A DNA stretch of 64,000 nucleotides from G025836975 sp048751585 (lineage in GTDB: Bacteria > Pseudomonadota > Gammaproteobacteria > Burkholderiales > Burkholderiaceae_B). Positions 17,137-25,855 of this stretch are shown here, one piece after another. How positions within the stretch are numbered: the first letter of the stretch is position 1; each line of letters begins with the position of its first letter. The position numbers and the translations under genes were made by a program. The stretch spans positions 76,432 to 140,431 of the forward strand of contig NZ_JAZHOB010000012.1 in assembly GCF_048751585.1 (NCBI RefSeq), given 5' to 3'. The notes under the pieces are model-generated. The model did no database searches. It saw nothing but the letters and a program-made list of their open reading frames with translations, and was not told where the DNA came from.

Positions 17137-18312
17137 TCAGTCCTTGCCCACCAATTTGCGCAATCGATTGAGATGTTCCATAGCGACTTCGGGCGGCACC
17201 ACTTCGCGCGGCGCTGATTCGGATGTAGGTGCTTTAGTGGGTGCCGGACCTTTCGACTTTCCTGCCCAGGGTTTGAAGTCCCCACTGATCGCGCGTTGAA
17301 TGATGCCAAACAGATAGCCGGCAGGATTACGCACCACCTGGTTATGGCAACGCGTCGCCCACTCGTCGAGCACCGCCTGGCGTAGGGACTCATCCACCTG
17401 GCGTAGCGCGACCAAAGTGCCCGCCTGCTGCTCTTGCTTTAATTGCCCAAAACGTTGGGGCAAGCGTAAATTCTGTGCCCCGCGAACGGGCTCAGCCGTA
17501 CGTACTTCTTTAATACTTACCTCACGTACTGTACGGTCCCGCTTCGGATTCGGAAGAGTGCCGTTTGACGCGGGTTTCACCCCTGCTTCGGATTCCGAAG
17601 ACGGGGCTTCGACATTCCGAAGTAAGCCCGAGCCGCCTTCTTCGGATTCGTGGCGATCCCCCTCCTGTGGATAACTCTTGTCTGGCGCGTCCTGCTGCAG
17701 GCGTTGCGCGAGCACGTACAAACGTGAGGGCAACGTGCGCCCCTGCAACAAGGGGTCATCGGCAATTTCCTGCAACGTGTTCAGGCCGACGATCTGAACG
17801 GCCTTGGCCGAGTGGCTCAGAGACTGACTGACCAGCTCCAAATAGTCCGGATCAAGCTGCATGGCTTCAAACGGCGTCAACGGTTCGTCGTGCAGCACAT
17901 AGAGATTGCCCAGAATGCGCCCCGTCTTGGGGTCGCGGCGGCGGCGCACCAGACTGAGCCAGCGCGTCAGACGCAACAAGGTTAGTGCGCGCGCCACAGT
18001 CTCATGCGAGGCCTGAGCCCCGCACGGCATCGAGGCTAGCCAGGGTCGCAATTGCTCATAGGTGGGAAACGCCGTGACGCCGTCATCATTAAGCAGCAGC
18101 CGGAAGACTTGCCAGGCGTTGCGCTCCAGCGGTGTCAATCGTCTATCGAGAAAAAGCCGGCGCGGAACGCTCTCGTGCCGATTACCGCTATAGAGAAACC
18201 CGTCACTCGCCGGGTTCTGCTCCTGCCCGAATGAAAAATCCGTCAGCGCACCGTCCAACAGGTTGGAAAGCAAGACGGGACCATCGTGCCGACTCGCGTC
18301 ATGGTCCGCCAC
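17137..18312 (-). CDS. STY4528 family pathogenicity-island/ICE replication protein (copy 1)
   Basis: This 391-residue protein matches the STY4528 family. The N-terminal half is strongly conserved with copy 2 (GFLYSGNRHESVP near 37, RRLTPLERNAWQVFRL near 57, a helix-turn-helix-like SHETVARALTLLRLTRWLSL near 103). A hydrophilic linker at about 225-290 coincides with a DNA repeat cluster, and a C-terminal domain follows (AVLDEWATRCHNQVVRNPAGYLFGIIQ). It starts at a GTG three bases after the DUF2857 stop. A role in ICE replication is family knowledge; the linker DNA may itself be a cis-acting site. Confidence 0.85.
   Translation of the reverse strand: MADHDASRHDGPVLLSNLLDGALTDFSFGQEQNPASDGFLYSGNRHESVPRRLFLDRRLTPLERNAWQVFRLLLNDDGVTAFPTYEQLRPWLASMPCGAQASHETVARALTLLRLTRWLSLVRRRRDPKTGRILGNLYVLHDEPLTPFEAMQLDPDYLELVSQSLSHSAKAVQIVGLNTLQEIADDPLLQGRTLPSRLYVLAQRLQQDAPDKSYPQEGDRHESEEGGSGLLRNVEAPSSESEAGVKPASNGTLPNPKRDRTVREVSIKEVRTAEPVRGAQNLRLPQRFGQLKQEQQAGTLVALRQVDESLRQAVLDEWATRCHNQVVRNPAGYLFGIIQRAISGDFKPWAGKSKGPAPTKAPTSESAPREVVPPEVAMEHLNRLRKLVGKD
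17526..17674. repeat. Intragenic palindrome and DnaA-box cluster (copy 1)
   Basis: Inside the STY4528-type coding sequence lie a DnaA-box match (TGTGGATAA, 17666-17674), then CTTCGGATTC (17640), ATTCCGAAG (17614), the perfect palindrome CTTCGGATTCCGAAG (17586-17600), a near-palindrome CTTCGGATTCGGAAG (17542) and GTACTGTACG (17526). Copy 2 has the same elements in the same order. Confidence 0.65.
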
Positions 18313-18315
18313 GAC

Positions 18316-18876
18316 CTAGCCCAACCCCTGGTCAACCCAGCCCTTGATTGCTGACCAGACCACGGATAGCGGCAGCGCCATGTCTTCGGCCAAGTCCATG
18401 GCGGCCTCCAACATGGCGGCGTCATCATCACACGCAATGCTTCTGGCCTCTGCAAACGCTCTCCACTGCTTCCAGAGCGCCGTATCCTGCTCTTCATCCA
18501 GCACGGGGTGGCGCCCCTTGCGTTTGGGTAGTCCCAAGATGTCGCGCCGCAGCGCGACCTCCTGATGCGTCAAACCGTAGAAGCGACCGACCATTTCTGT
18601 GCTGGCGCCAAGCCGGAGCATGCGATCCACGAAAGCGATCTCTTTTTCCGCGTCCTGCGCCTGTTGCAGCAACCGCTTGACCACCTCGCGATTGATCGAC
18701 ACAGAGCACCACGACACGGAAGCATTCAGGAGCACGCTAATCAGTTCGGGACGCTTGAGCGCGTTCAGCTCTTCCTCACCGAACCCCATCGCCTTACAGC
18801 GGCGCAGCTGTCCGTTGCGCAGATCGAACAGCGCCTGGGCAATAACGGCTTGATTCAAAGGGTGTGGTGTGGACAT
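18316..18876 (-). CDS. DUF2857 family regulator-like protein (copy 1)
   Basis: This 186-residue protein belongs to DUF2857, a family reported to have distant similarity to FlhC. It shares with copy 2 nearly the whole sequence, including LRNGQLRRCKAMGFGEEEL near 20, DRMLRLGASTEMVxxFYGL near 85 and RRDILGLPKRKGRHPVLDE near 110. In ICEclc genes of this region form the activator that commits cells to transfer; assigning that role here is inference. It follows parB by 15 bases and leads into the STY4528 gene. Confidence 0.8.
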   Translation of the reverse strand: MSTPHPLNQAVIAQALFDLRNGQLRRCKAMGFGEEELNALKRPELISVLLNASVSWCSVSINREVVKRLLQQAQDAEKEIAFVDRMLRLGASTEMVGRFYGLTHQEVALRRDILGLPKRKGRHPVLDEEQDTALWKQWRAFAEARSIACDDDAAMLEAAMDLAEDMALPLSVVWSAIKGWVDQGLG

Positions 18877-18891
18877 GAAGATCCTCCTCTC

Positions 18892-20544
18892 TCACGCACC
18901 GCGATGGGGTTTATCGAGGTCAAGCTCCACTAGGCGCCTTGCTAGACGCAGCAAGCGAAATAACTTGACCAAGGCGGTATCGCTCAAACCGGGCGCCTGC
19001 TGGCCATTACCGTGCAATAGCACCGGCAAGTGGGCAGCCAGGCGCTCATCGTCAGGCTCTGGCACAGCGATAGGCTGGCCGCTTAGTGCCCTCAACAAGT
19101 GCATGACAGCACGTGCGGTTGCCGGCATGCTTTCCTGCCATTCGGAGCATCTGAAGCCGATACCATCGGAGCTCGCTTGCACACAGTCAGCCACGCCCGC
19201 CTCGTCGGCGATTTCCCGCGCAAACTGTTCAATGTGGGTCCGCAGCCGATCGGGTGCGTCCAACCCCGGGTCGATGTACCAGACATCCGAAATCGGATAC
19301 AACCCTCCGGCTTGTACAGGAATGGATTGCAGCACGTTGGCCGAGAATTCGGGCGGTATCGCATCCCCCAACTGGTTGGCCACCATGCGCTGAATAGACT
19401 GGAGCCGTTCAGTCGTGGGGGCTGTCGAGATGATATGTTCTCGCAGACGCTCGGAGTCATCGATACCATCGGTGTTAGCGTCGTTAGCACCCGCGATGGC
19501 TTCGCGAGGCGGCGAATTCACCGCAGGTGGGCTGACAGGCGGCGCACTGAGTGGTGCAAAGGCTGTGGGCGGTGTTTCAACCGTCGAGGACGGCGCTGCC
19601 GTGGGTACGGATAACGTCGTAAGCGAACCCCCAGGTGTTGGCTCGCTCGCCAAGGCGCGCTGACGACTGTTTGAGTCATTCAGGTCCAGGTTCAAAACGT
19701 CATAGTCCACACCCAGCAGGTCAGACATTTGTCCAATCAGTTCATCCTGCACGCGTTGCCAGGAAAACTCCTCCACCTGCGTATCAAATTGGGTCAGCAC
19801 TTCCTGAAAGAAACTCTCAAAATCCAGTGATACCGCCCTGCCTTTTGTATGCGGCTCCCAGATACGCTCACAGGACTTGCGCATGACGGCAAGCCGCTCG
19901 ATCTGGTGACGGCCCAGTCCAGCATAAAGCACGGTCGGGATGGCCGGCAGCAGATAGCGTACAGCATCGGACATGCGGCTGATGTGGGATTGCTGCACGG
20001 GATAACCGTCGGCGGCAAGGCGACGGGCAAGTTCGGATTGGTTCAGCGCTGCGCCACTTTCCTGTTCGTAGAACTCGCGAGCTTTTTCCACACCGAGCGC
20101 GCGCTCAATAAACGTCAGGCCACCGCGCAACTCGTTTTCGGCTAGGTGTCCCGTCAAGGCGATGATCTCGCCCCGCTCTGGCCAAGGCCGAAACAGGCAA
20201 GAAATGCGGAAAAAACGTTTGTCCTTGGTTTCTGACCACAGTTCACGCAGAATCGCCAAGCGGGTATTCCCACCATTGCGGATGATGTAGTGCTCTGCGC
20301 CTGGTCGCCGGGTAATAGCGGGGGATGCGTCCAGCCCACGTTCTCGAATAGAGGCCTTGATTTCATCGTACGCGGAGTTGCGCTTCATGCGCGGATCGTG
20401 ATCATAGGGGCGCAACTGATCCAAGGTGACGACCATAGGGGTATCGGCGATCGGGTCGCTCAATGCAGAGGCAGAGGGGCTGCTGCGCTCAAAGCCCGCG
20501 GCCAGCAACTTGGTTGCCATATCCTGGGAAGTTATGTCAGCCAT
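18892..20544 (-). CDS. parB: ParB-like ICE protein (copy 1)
   Basis: This 550-residue protein has a ParB-type N-terminal domain (DQLRPYDHDPRMKRN near 42, then GNTRLAIL and HLAENELRGGLTFIERA), a helix-turn-helix region (NQSELARRLAADGYPVQQSHISRM), a long Pro/Ala/Ser linker at about 320-385, and an ICE-specific C-terminal domain (GGLYPISDVWYIDPGLD). With ParA it may aid stability of the excised ICE; in ICEclc the matching gene also feeds regulation. The ATG at 20544 overlaps the preceding gene by 8 bases, as in copy 2. Confidence 0.88.
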   Translation of the reverse strand: MADITSQDMATKLLAAGFERSSPSASALSDPIADTPMVVTLDQLRPYDHDPRMKRNSAYDEIKASIRERGLDASPAITRRPGAEHYIIRNGGNTRLAILRELWSETKDKRFFRISCLFRPWPERGEIIALTGHLAENELRGGLTFIERALGVEKAREFYEQESGAALNQSELARRLAADGYPVQQSHISRMSDAVRYLLPAIPTVLYAGLGRHQIERLAVMRKSCERIWEPHTKGRAVSLDFESFFQEVLTQFDTQVEEFSWQRVQDELIGQMSDLLGVDYDVLNLDLNDSNSRQRALASEPTPGGSLTTLSVPTAAPSSTVETPPTAFAPLSAPPVSPPAVNSPPREAIAGANDANTDGIDDSERLREHIISTAPTTERLQSIQRMVANQLGDAIPPEFSANVLQSIPVQAGGLYPISDVWYIDPGLDAPDRLRTHIEQFAREIADEAGVADCVQASSDGIGFRCSEWQESMPATARAVMHLLRALSGQPIAVPEPDDERLAAHLPVLLHGNGQQAPGLSDTALVKLFRLLRLARRLVELDLDKPHRGA

Positions 20545-20797
20545 GGCCTGTCCCCCGATGAAGGTTTTCAAGGATCGAGCGGCATTGCCGGTCAGTGCGC
20601 CGAATCTGGGCCTGCGCATTAAGACTGGCTCGATGGTCGCTTGCCGTCGTGCTGGTGTAGATGGGCGCGTATCCCGCCTTAGTGAATTTGAGATGGCCGC
20701 CTGATGTTCGCTTCACGTGCCAGCCTTCAGCAATGGCAAAATCAATCAGAGCGCGCAGCCGCTTATGGCCACGTGCTAACTCATGCGTGTTGGCCAT
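20537..20797 (-). CDS. Small HicA-like protein between parA and parB (Shi-like position, copy 1)
   Basis: This 86-residue protein has a HicA/YcfA-like core: an N-terminal helix (LRALIDFAIAEGWHVKRT), the strand GGHLKFTKAG with the conserved histidine, then a second strand and a basic helix. HicA proteins are small double-stranded-RNA-binding-fold ribonucleases, but here there is no HicB partner. Its place between ParA and ParB matches shi of ICEclc, whose product with ParA arrests growth of transfer-competent cells; the match is by position and size only. It overlaps parA by 17 bases and parB by 8. Confidence 0.75.
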   Translation of the reverse strand: MANTHELARGHKRLRALIDFAIAEGWHVKRTSGGHLKFTKAGYAPIYTSTTASDHRASLNAQAQIRRTDRQCRSILENLHRGTGHG

Positions 20798-21659
20798 GGC
20801 GTGCGCTCCCTGGTTGATGCGGGTGCTGCGGGCGGCCCGAGACGCGGGCCAAAGGCTCTTTCCACAACGGAAAAAGTTCAATGGCAAGCGATCGCATGGT
20901 TTCGAGTGCGGCGGGTGCCACGCGACCTGTCGGCTGTCGGTATTCGATGCGATGCACGGGCAGGCCCCGAGTCGCAGCGCGAGGGTAGGCTTCGATGGCA
21001 GGCACGTCCGTGTCCAGCACACGAAGGCCAACTTGTCCCTGGAATAAATCGCGAAGCGCCTGCTGGATCAGCCGGGCGTTTGACGACACAGGATGTACCC
21101 GGTTGATGAGCAGCTGCAAAGGCGGCGGCTCGATGCCCAGGTGCCGATACGGCGCGATATCCTCAATCAACTGCATGGTCCCGCGCCGTAATTCGCGTGC
21201 AGCCAGAATTTCGGGGGTAACCGGCGACAGCGCCACGTCGGAAGCGAGCACTGCCATCTCCAGCATCACACTGCGCGCGCCCTGCGTATCGATGAGCACC
21301 AGGTCATAGAGCGGCGCCAGTACCGGTAATAGGTGGCGCAGCCGTAGGCGTCCATCGGCCGCATGCAGCAGTAGTGTGTTCAGTTCGCCCCGGTCATCGT
21401 TGGACACCACCAAGTCCAGACCAGCAATGACGGTGCGAGACACCAACTGCTCGATGCGTTGCTCATTGAAGGCCAGCAGCTCGTAGGTGCCGCCGGCGGC
21501 ACGATGGGTCAGCTCGTAGTAAGACGACAGCGTGGGCTGGATGTCAAAATCAAGCAGCAGCACGCGCAAGCCCGCATCGGCGACGAACCCGCCCAGGTTG
21601 GCGGCAGTGGTCGTCTTGCCCACCCCGCCTTTGGTAGAAATGATGGATACAACCTGCAT
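20781..21659 (-). CDS. parA: ParA family ATPase (copy 1)
   Basis: This 292-residue ParA/Soj ATPase carries the deviant Walker A KGGVGKTTT at residues 10-18 and the Walker B strand YDLVLIDTQGA near 115. It is the partner of the ParB-like protein in partition or stabilisation of the ICE. The C-terminal tail from about 270 (after LWKEPLARV) is short and variable. It lies 40 bases downstream of the AlpA-like gene and overlaps the small HicA-like gene, so the set is translated as one unit. Confidence 0.93.
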   Translation of the reverse strand: MQVVSIISTKGGVGKTTTAANLGGFVADAGLRVLLLDFDIQPTLSSYYELTHRAAGGTYELLAFNEQRIEQLVSRTVIAGLDLVVSNDDRGELNTLLLHAADGRLRLRHLLPVLAPLYDLVLIDTQGARSVMLEMAVLASDVALSPVTPEILAARELRRGTMQLIEDIAPYRHLGIEPPPLQLLINRVHPVSSNARLIQQALRDLFQGQVGLRVLDTDVPAIEAYPRAATRGLPVHRIEYRQPTGRVAPAALETMRSLAIELFPLWKEPLARVSGRPQHPHQPGSARHGQHA

Positions 21660-21699
21660 GGCGCTCTCCGTATGGGTGTGAAAATGTGAGGGAGAGCGG

Positions 21700-21912
21700 T
21701 CAGGCCCGGTTATCGAGGCGTTCAGTGATCCACTGGTCTATCTCAACAGAGTCCCAGCCGACCGCGCGCACCCCGAGGCGCAAGGCCTTCGGAAACTGGC
21801 CTTTCTTCATCAGGTTGTAGATATGGGCGCGCTTAAAGCCTGTTTTGGCTTCAACTTCTTCGCGCCGTAAAATGCGGCGTTCGCCCGGGGGCAAGGCTGG
21901 TGTCTGCGACAT
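21700..21912 (-). CDS. alpA: AlpA-like MerR/excisionase-type regulator (copy 1)
   Basis: This 70-residue DNA-binding protein has a winged helix-turn-helix: RRILRREEVEAKTGFKRAHIYNLMKKG then FPKALRLG. AlpA-type proteins act as transcription activators or excisionases. I chose the ATG at 21912 because it has AAGGAGTGACCCT upstream, a string conserved in copy 2; the longer in-frame ORF would start inside the promoter region. Two inverted repeats lie upstream at 21986-22020. Confidence 0.88.
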   Translation of the reverse strand: MSQTPALPPGERRILRREEVEAKTGFKRAHIYNLMKKGQFPKALRLGVRAVGWDSVEIDQWITERLDNRA

Positions 21913-21985
21913 AGGGTCACTCCTTAACGCTTGGTAGCGCTTGTTGGCGTAACCTCTATTCAATAGAACATACCTGCACCAGTAC

Positions 21986-22020
21986 ATTGCAAATGCAGTT
22001 TCCGTGACTGCAGATACAAG
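21986..22020 (-). promoter_or_regulatory. Paired inverted-repeat operator upstream of alpA (copy 1)
   Basis: Two 14-bp imperfect inverted repeats, CTTGTATCTGCAGT and ACTGCATTTGCAAT on the minus strand, are separated by 7 bases, giving a 21-bp period. Copy 2 has two repeats of the same layout with CG in place of TG at the half-site ends. Confidence 0.7.
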
Positions 22021-22030
22021 CTGGAAATTC

Positions 22031-22777
22031 TTAGGCGTTTGCGCTACTCAGCCTGCGCTTTGCGCTGGCAAACTTACCGTTCAACGTGCGCTCGGTAATG
22101 CCCATGACGCTCTGGTGATGGGCCACCAGCGCGCTCACGACAGCTTCCTGAGTCCTAAAACTGGAGTAGGCCTTGCCCGCGGGTGACGTCCCCAGCATCA
22201 GCGTCAGCATTCCGCCGATGATATTTAAGTACGTCGTTTCGGCCCGGTCCGAAATGGGACATTGTTGACAGGCAGAGATCAGCACCGATTGCTTCAGAAA
22301 GCTTTCATGCTGTTCCCGAAGCGCGTGCATCTGACGGCGGCATTGTTCCAACTCGGCTTTCATGGCCTGTCGCTCGATCAGCATGGCCTGGCCCGCCTCC
22401 AACGTGATGAAGGGATGCGCAATGCGCTCGCTGCGACTGAAAAGAAACCCAGGGCGATGCTCTGGGTAATGGGTGCGCATCCAACGCTTCAAATCGGTAT
22501 GGCGGACCGTCAGCTCGGTCGAGTCGATCAGTGATTCGTCATTTAACGTGACGCCGTTTTGTCCATAAGGCAATTCCCGGTGGATGACGGCATCGTAGAT
22601 ACGATCCATACATAATAGAAGGTCGTCCCACCGGGGGTAGTCGAGCGTTTGCGGTAAATTTCTTGGCGACGAGATGGCAGACAGGATTTCCTGCTCGTGT
22701 CGCAATAGGCCAGTCCAACGAATGGCAGCTTCGATGGGACGATAGAAAACCATGGATGTGGGGGGCCTTTCATGCAT
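22031..22777 (-). CDS. ICE regulator-like protein upstream of alpA (copy 1)
   Basis: This 248-residue protein is homologous to 28935-29696. Shared blocks are FYRPIEAAIRW near residue 11, YPRWDDLLLCMDRIYDA near 47, LTVRHTDLKRWM near 87 and the C-terminal TYLNIIGGMLTLMLG, SFRTQEAVVSALVAHH and MGITERTLNGKF. The last segment resembles a helix-turn-helix. It occupies the place of ORF101284 of ICEclc, which I recall as BisR, an activator of the alpA promoter; that identity is inferred from position. The start at 22777 has AAGGAGG upstream. Confidence 0.65.
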   Translation of the reverse strand: MHERPPTSMVFYRPIEAAIRWTGLLRHEQEILSAISSPRNLPQTLDYPRWDDLLLCMDRIYDAVIHRELPYGQNGVTLNDESLIDSTELTVRHTDLKRWMRTHYPEHRPGFLFSRSERIAHPFITLEAGQAMLIERQAMKAELEQCRRQMHALREQHESFLKQSVLISACQQCPISDRAETTYLNIIGGMLTLMLGTSPAGKAYSSFRTQEAVVSALVAHHQSVMGITERTLNGKFASAKRRLSSANA

Positions 22778-23476
22778 GTCTCCGCCTCCTTGTGGGAGTG
22801 CTACATCACCGAGTCCTTTGTTGTACGAGCACCTTTGTAAAAGCCTTGAGAACTGACATCAGGTCCGCCGATCGCCGGTAGCGATCACGCACTTGATGTG
22901 CGAAAATTCAATGGTTCTGATCGACCACCTCACAAGCTCCAGCGTTAACCCGTTACTCGTACATACCGGCCAGCGTCATGGTTTTTACCGGCCCCTACAA
23001 GTCTCAATAGGTCTTAGGTGTTCTACCGACGGTCTAAGCAGACGGCATCATTGGCACATATTTTTCGTCATGCCAAGGAACACTAGGGGAAGCGCCGGTC
23101 GCCTAAGACCCATCCGGAATCCTGAGAGACCAACTTTGCAACTAGGATTCTGTTCCAGCAATCTGAATATTCCTAGTTAGCCGCGTCGTACTTCAAGTCG
23201 CGGGTTGTAGGCGGCAGACCGGATATCGGTCGAATTGAATAACAATCAGTGAGAGAAGCGCGCACGCGGATGCCTAGGGTGCTGACGTACGAACCGCGTC
23301 AGTTCGGCTTAGATACGCCGGCTATGGCGCAATGCGGCTGAGCGCTAGGACTCGTCAAGCTGGAGTCCCAGCGCTTGCAGGAGCAAGACGTGGCCAATAA
23401 AAGTGGCCCAAACCACGATGACCTCAGCTTAATTATTTAATGCCGTTAAGGCCATCTGTATCTTATCAATGTGGCC
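22778..23476. other. Gene-free stretch between integrase and copy 1 module
   Basis: About 700 bases contain no ORF with recognisable coding features. The part next to 22777 should hold the promoter of the regulator-like gene. Near the integrase stop there is an inverted repeat, AGCGCTAGGACTC (23341-23353) against GAGTCCCAGCGCT (23363-23375), one mismatch, 9-base loop. I see no tRNA or second attachment sequence. Confidence 0.5.
23341..23375. repeat. 13-bp inverted repeat downstream of integrase
   Basis: The arms AGCGCTAGGACTC and GAGTCCCAGCGCT pair with one mismatch. It lies about 100 bases after the integrase stop. No U-tract follows on the minus strand, so a simple terminator role is not clear. 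Confidence 0.45.
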
Positions 23477-25366
23477 TCATACCATCATCTCGACCGCTGT
23501 GGCATTCTCCCCCTGCGATAGCGTCGTGAAGGGTGAGACGGGCCATTGCATAGCGTCGAGCGTGTCACGCACCAAACCAACGAGGTAATCCAGGTTACGC
23601 ACGGTGATGGCCCCAATTGGCGAACGGCCCCCCAGCGACTCATGCGCCTCTGTTAATACGTGGTAAATCTGCCAGGCGTCGATGTCGGGTGGAGTTGAGG
23701 CGAGCACACTTTGGACCAGCCGCCGCTTGAGTGGGTCCAACTGCCAATCGGGTACGCGCAAGCCACGATGGCCCATACTAAGCGCGAGCAGATTGCGCGC
23801 CTGGATTTCATAACTGATCCAGCGCCTGGACTTACCCACTAACGTCGCGTAGTCAACAACACGCAGGTGGTGGGCTGCCTCGAACAGATCGAGCAGCTTC
23901 ATTCGTTCGCGCTGCAAAGGTGACGGCTGAGGTTTGGCATAGTCCGGCACCTCCACTGCGGGCAAACGCTGAGCTGACTCCGGCACGATAGGCATATCGG
24001 GTGTTGCTGGGGCCACGATGAGCGTTGGCGTATTCGGATTGATGATGGGAGGATGCGTCACGGCCTGGCCGGCAATGGTGGGCAAGCCTTGCAGCGTAAT
24101 GGTCAGGTGCATGCTGGCCGCCTGGACGTGGTTCTGCTCGAATAGATCAAGTCGATCGGCCCAGTCCTGCATCATGACACGCCGTTGTTCTACGTACTCG
24201 GCGTGATTATAGGTGGCACTGATCCTATCCGGGTCGGCATGCGAGAGCTGAGCATCGACCCATTTCTTGAGGTATCCCAGCTCGTTGAGTGCCGTGGAGA
24301 TCGTTGCGCGAATGCCATGCCCAGTCAGTCGGTCCTCGTACCCCATGCGCTTAAGTGCGTGGTTCAGCGTGTTTTCGCTCACTGGCCTGAGTAGGGATCT
24401 CGCTCCTGGCAACAGGTACACCTGAGCGGGTTTGAACTGCGACAGCAGGTAACGAACGATTTCCTGGGCCTGCACGGACAACGGGACGATATAAGGCGGA
24501 ATGTCGGACATCCGCTTGCGTTTCTTTTTCGTGAGCATCTTACGCTGCTTCAGACGCACCACAGGGATGATCCAGAGGCCCCGGTCCAGATCGAACTGAT
24601 CGGGTGTGGCAAACCGTAATTCCCCCGTGCGCACCCCAGTCAGCATCAGCAGCCGCAAACCCAGTTGAGTCGTGAGCCGACCCCGGTACTTGCGCAGCGT
24701 TTGCAGCATAACTGGCAGCTCGGCCATGCGCAGGAAGGGGTTGTGGTCGACCGGGGGCAACGGCAACGCCACCACATCCAGATCAGTGGCCGGATTTTCC
24801 TTTATCCCCGTAACAACCACCTTGATGTAGGAAAAAAGCTGATTTAGCCACGTGCGTAATTTCTCGGCCACCGACAGTGAACCGCGCGCCTCGACCTTGC
24901 CGATGATATCCAAGAGGTGAGCCTGTGTGATCTCATGGACGGTCAGATTGTCCAGCACAGGAAAAACGTTCGCCTTGAATACCCGTTGAATCTGTTCATA
25001 GCTGCCTTGGCGGCACTCATCGAGCGAAAGCTGACGATGAGCGAGCCACTTTTTATAGACCGCCATAAACGTATCGGCACCGGCCAAGACGATCGCTTGG
25101 CGTTTTCTTTTACGCTCGCTGCGAGGATTAATGCCCTTGGCCAACAAGATCCTGGCCTCGTCGCGCAGGTCTCTGGCCTCGCGCAGCGACACCTCGGGGT
25201 AGGTCCCCAGGGAAAAGCGCTCGCGCTTGCCGACATAGTAATAACGAAAGTGCCACGCTTTTCGCCCCTGAACGGGAACAAAGAGATACAGACCATCGAA
25301 ATCCGCAATGCTGCGGTCTTTACCCGTCGCCGTAGCTTTACGGACAGCCAGATCGGACAGAGCCAT
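23477..25366 (-). CDS. int: ICE tyrosine integrase (clc/IntB13-like, 629 aa)
   Basis: This tyrosine recombinase inserts and excises the element at att. Residues 1-90 form the arm-binding domain typical of P4-like integrases (DGLYLFV, WHFRYYYVGKRERFSLG). The catalytic set is Arg246 (TGVRTGELR), His350 and Arg353 (HGIRAT), His376 (LSHADPD) and Tyr386 (ATYNHAEY). The C-terminal 200 residues beyond the catalytic core are a long extension of the kind found in clc-type integrases. It reads away from the candidate att at 25606 and has arm-type repeats upstream. Unusually, it is codirectional with and next to the ParA side of copy 1. Confidence 0.93.
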   Translation of the reverse strand: MALSDLAVRKATATGKDRSIADFDGLYLFVPVQGRKAWHFRYYYVGKRERFSLGTYPEVSLREARDLRDEARILLAKGINPRSERKRKRQAIVLAGADTFMAVYKKWLAHRQLSLDECRQGSYEQIQRVFKANVFPVLDNLTVHEITQAHLLDIIGKVEARGSLSVAEKLRTWLNQLFSYIKVVVTGIKENPATDLDVVALPLPPVDHNPFLRMAELPVMLQTLRKYRGRLTTQLGLRLLMLTGVRTGELRFATPDQFDLDRGLWIIPVVRLKQRKMLTKKKRKRMSDIPPYIVPLSVQAQEIVRYLLSQFKPAQVYLLPGARSLLRPVSENTLNHALKRMGYEDRLTGHGIRATISTALNELGYLKKWVDAQLSHADPDRISATYNHAEYVEQRRVMMQDWADRLDLFEQNHVQAASMHLTITLQGLPTIAGQAVTHPPIINPNTPTLIVAPATPDMPIVPESAQRLPAVEVPDYAKPQPSPLQRERMKLLDLFEAAHHLRVVDYATLVGKSRRWISYEIQARNLLALSMGHRGLRVPDWQLDPLKRRLVQSVLASTPPDIDAWQIYHVLTEAHESLGGRSPIGAITVRNLDYLVGLVRDTLDAMQWPVSPFTTLSQGENATAVEMMV

Positions 25367-25444
25367 GGTGCCAACTCCTGAAGCGGGGAAGTTGGACTTA
25401 TGCTGATCTCACCTGATGTTTGCGCCCATCAACAATCCGGCACC

Positions 25445-25480
25445 GGGTACATCCGTATAGATGTACCCAATAATGTACCC
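25445..25480. repeat. Integrase arm-type repeats upstream of int
   Basis: The 8-mer ATGTACCC occurs twice in direct orientation (25461-25468, 25473-25480) and once inverted as GGGTACAT (25445-25452), about 80-115 bases upstream of int. This resembles the GGTACA arm sites of P4-type integrases, between the gene and the att core. Confidence 0.65.
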
Positions 25481-25605
25481 ATTCAGAGGCGCTGTAGGGA
25501 GCTTTCCCTGGATGTCAGTGGAACATCCAATGCGAAAGAACTTCCTAACAATCAACGACTTATAGAACTTGAGAGCCGTTGGTGGAACACCCTGGAAAGT
25601 TGACG

Positions 25606-25623
25606 TGGAGCGGGTGAAGGGAA
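25606..25623 (-). other. Candidate att core (tRNA-Gly 3' end)
   Basis: The minus strand reads TTCCCTTCACCCGCTCCA, the expected acceptor end of a bacterial tRNA-Gly with the encoded CCA. The rest of a tRNA is absent on the 5' side, so this is a bare 18-bp core, as found at an ICE end or an ICE-ICE junction. It lies about 240 bases upstream of int, in the same relative orientation as at the int end of ICEclc. The rest of 25367-25855 holds no gene. Confidence 0.65.
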
Positions 25624-25855
25624 CAGCACCCGTTCGCTAACTCGTTTATTACGAACGTCTTTTCCGATCCAAGCGTCACGGAATGGACTCGATTGTGGAC
25701 TCAAGTCTTCGGCCTGGTCAACGCAGGCCGTTGCGGGTGATCCAAAGCGAGCCAAGCACATCCACCAACAGCCAGAGCATCGGATTTCATTCCGAAGTCT
25801 ATCTGTCTACTGGCACACCACGCCACAGGTCGCAACGGACAGGCGAGCTGCGTCC

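Noticed and set aside
20537..20797. A HicAB toxin-antitoxin module
   Set aside because: No HicB-like antitoxin gene is adjacent in either copy; the flanking genes are ParA and ParB.
25585..25680. Complete tRNA-Gly gene at the att core
   Set aside because: Only the 18 bases at the 3' end match; upstream sequence cannot form T, anticodon or D arms.
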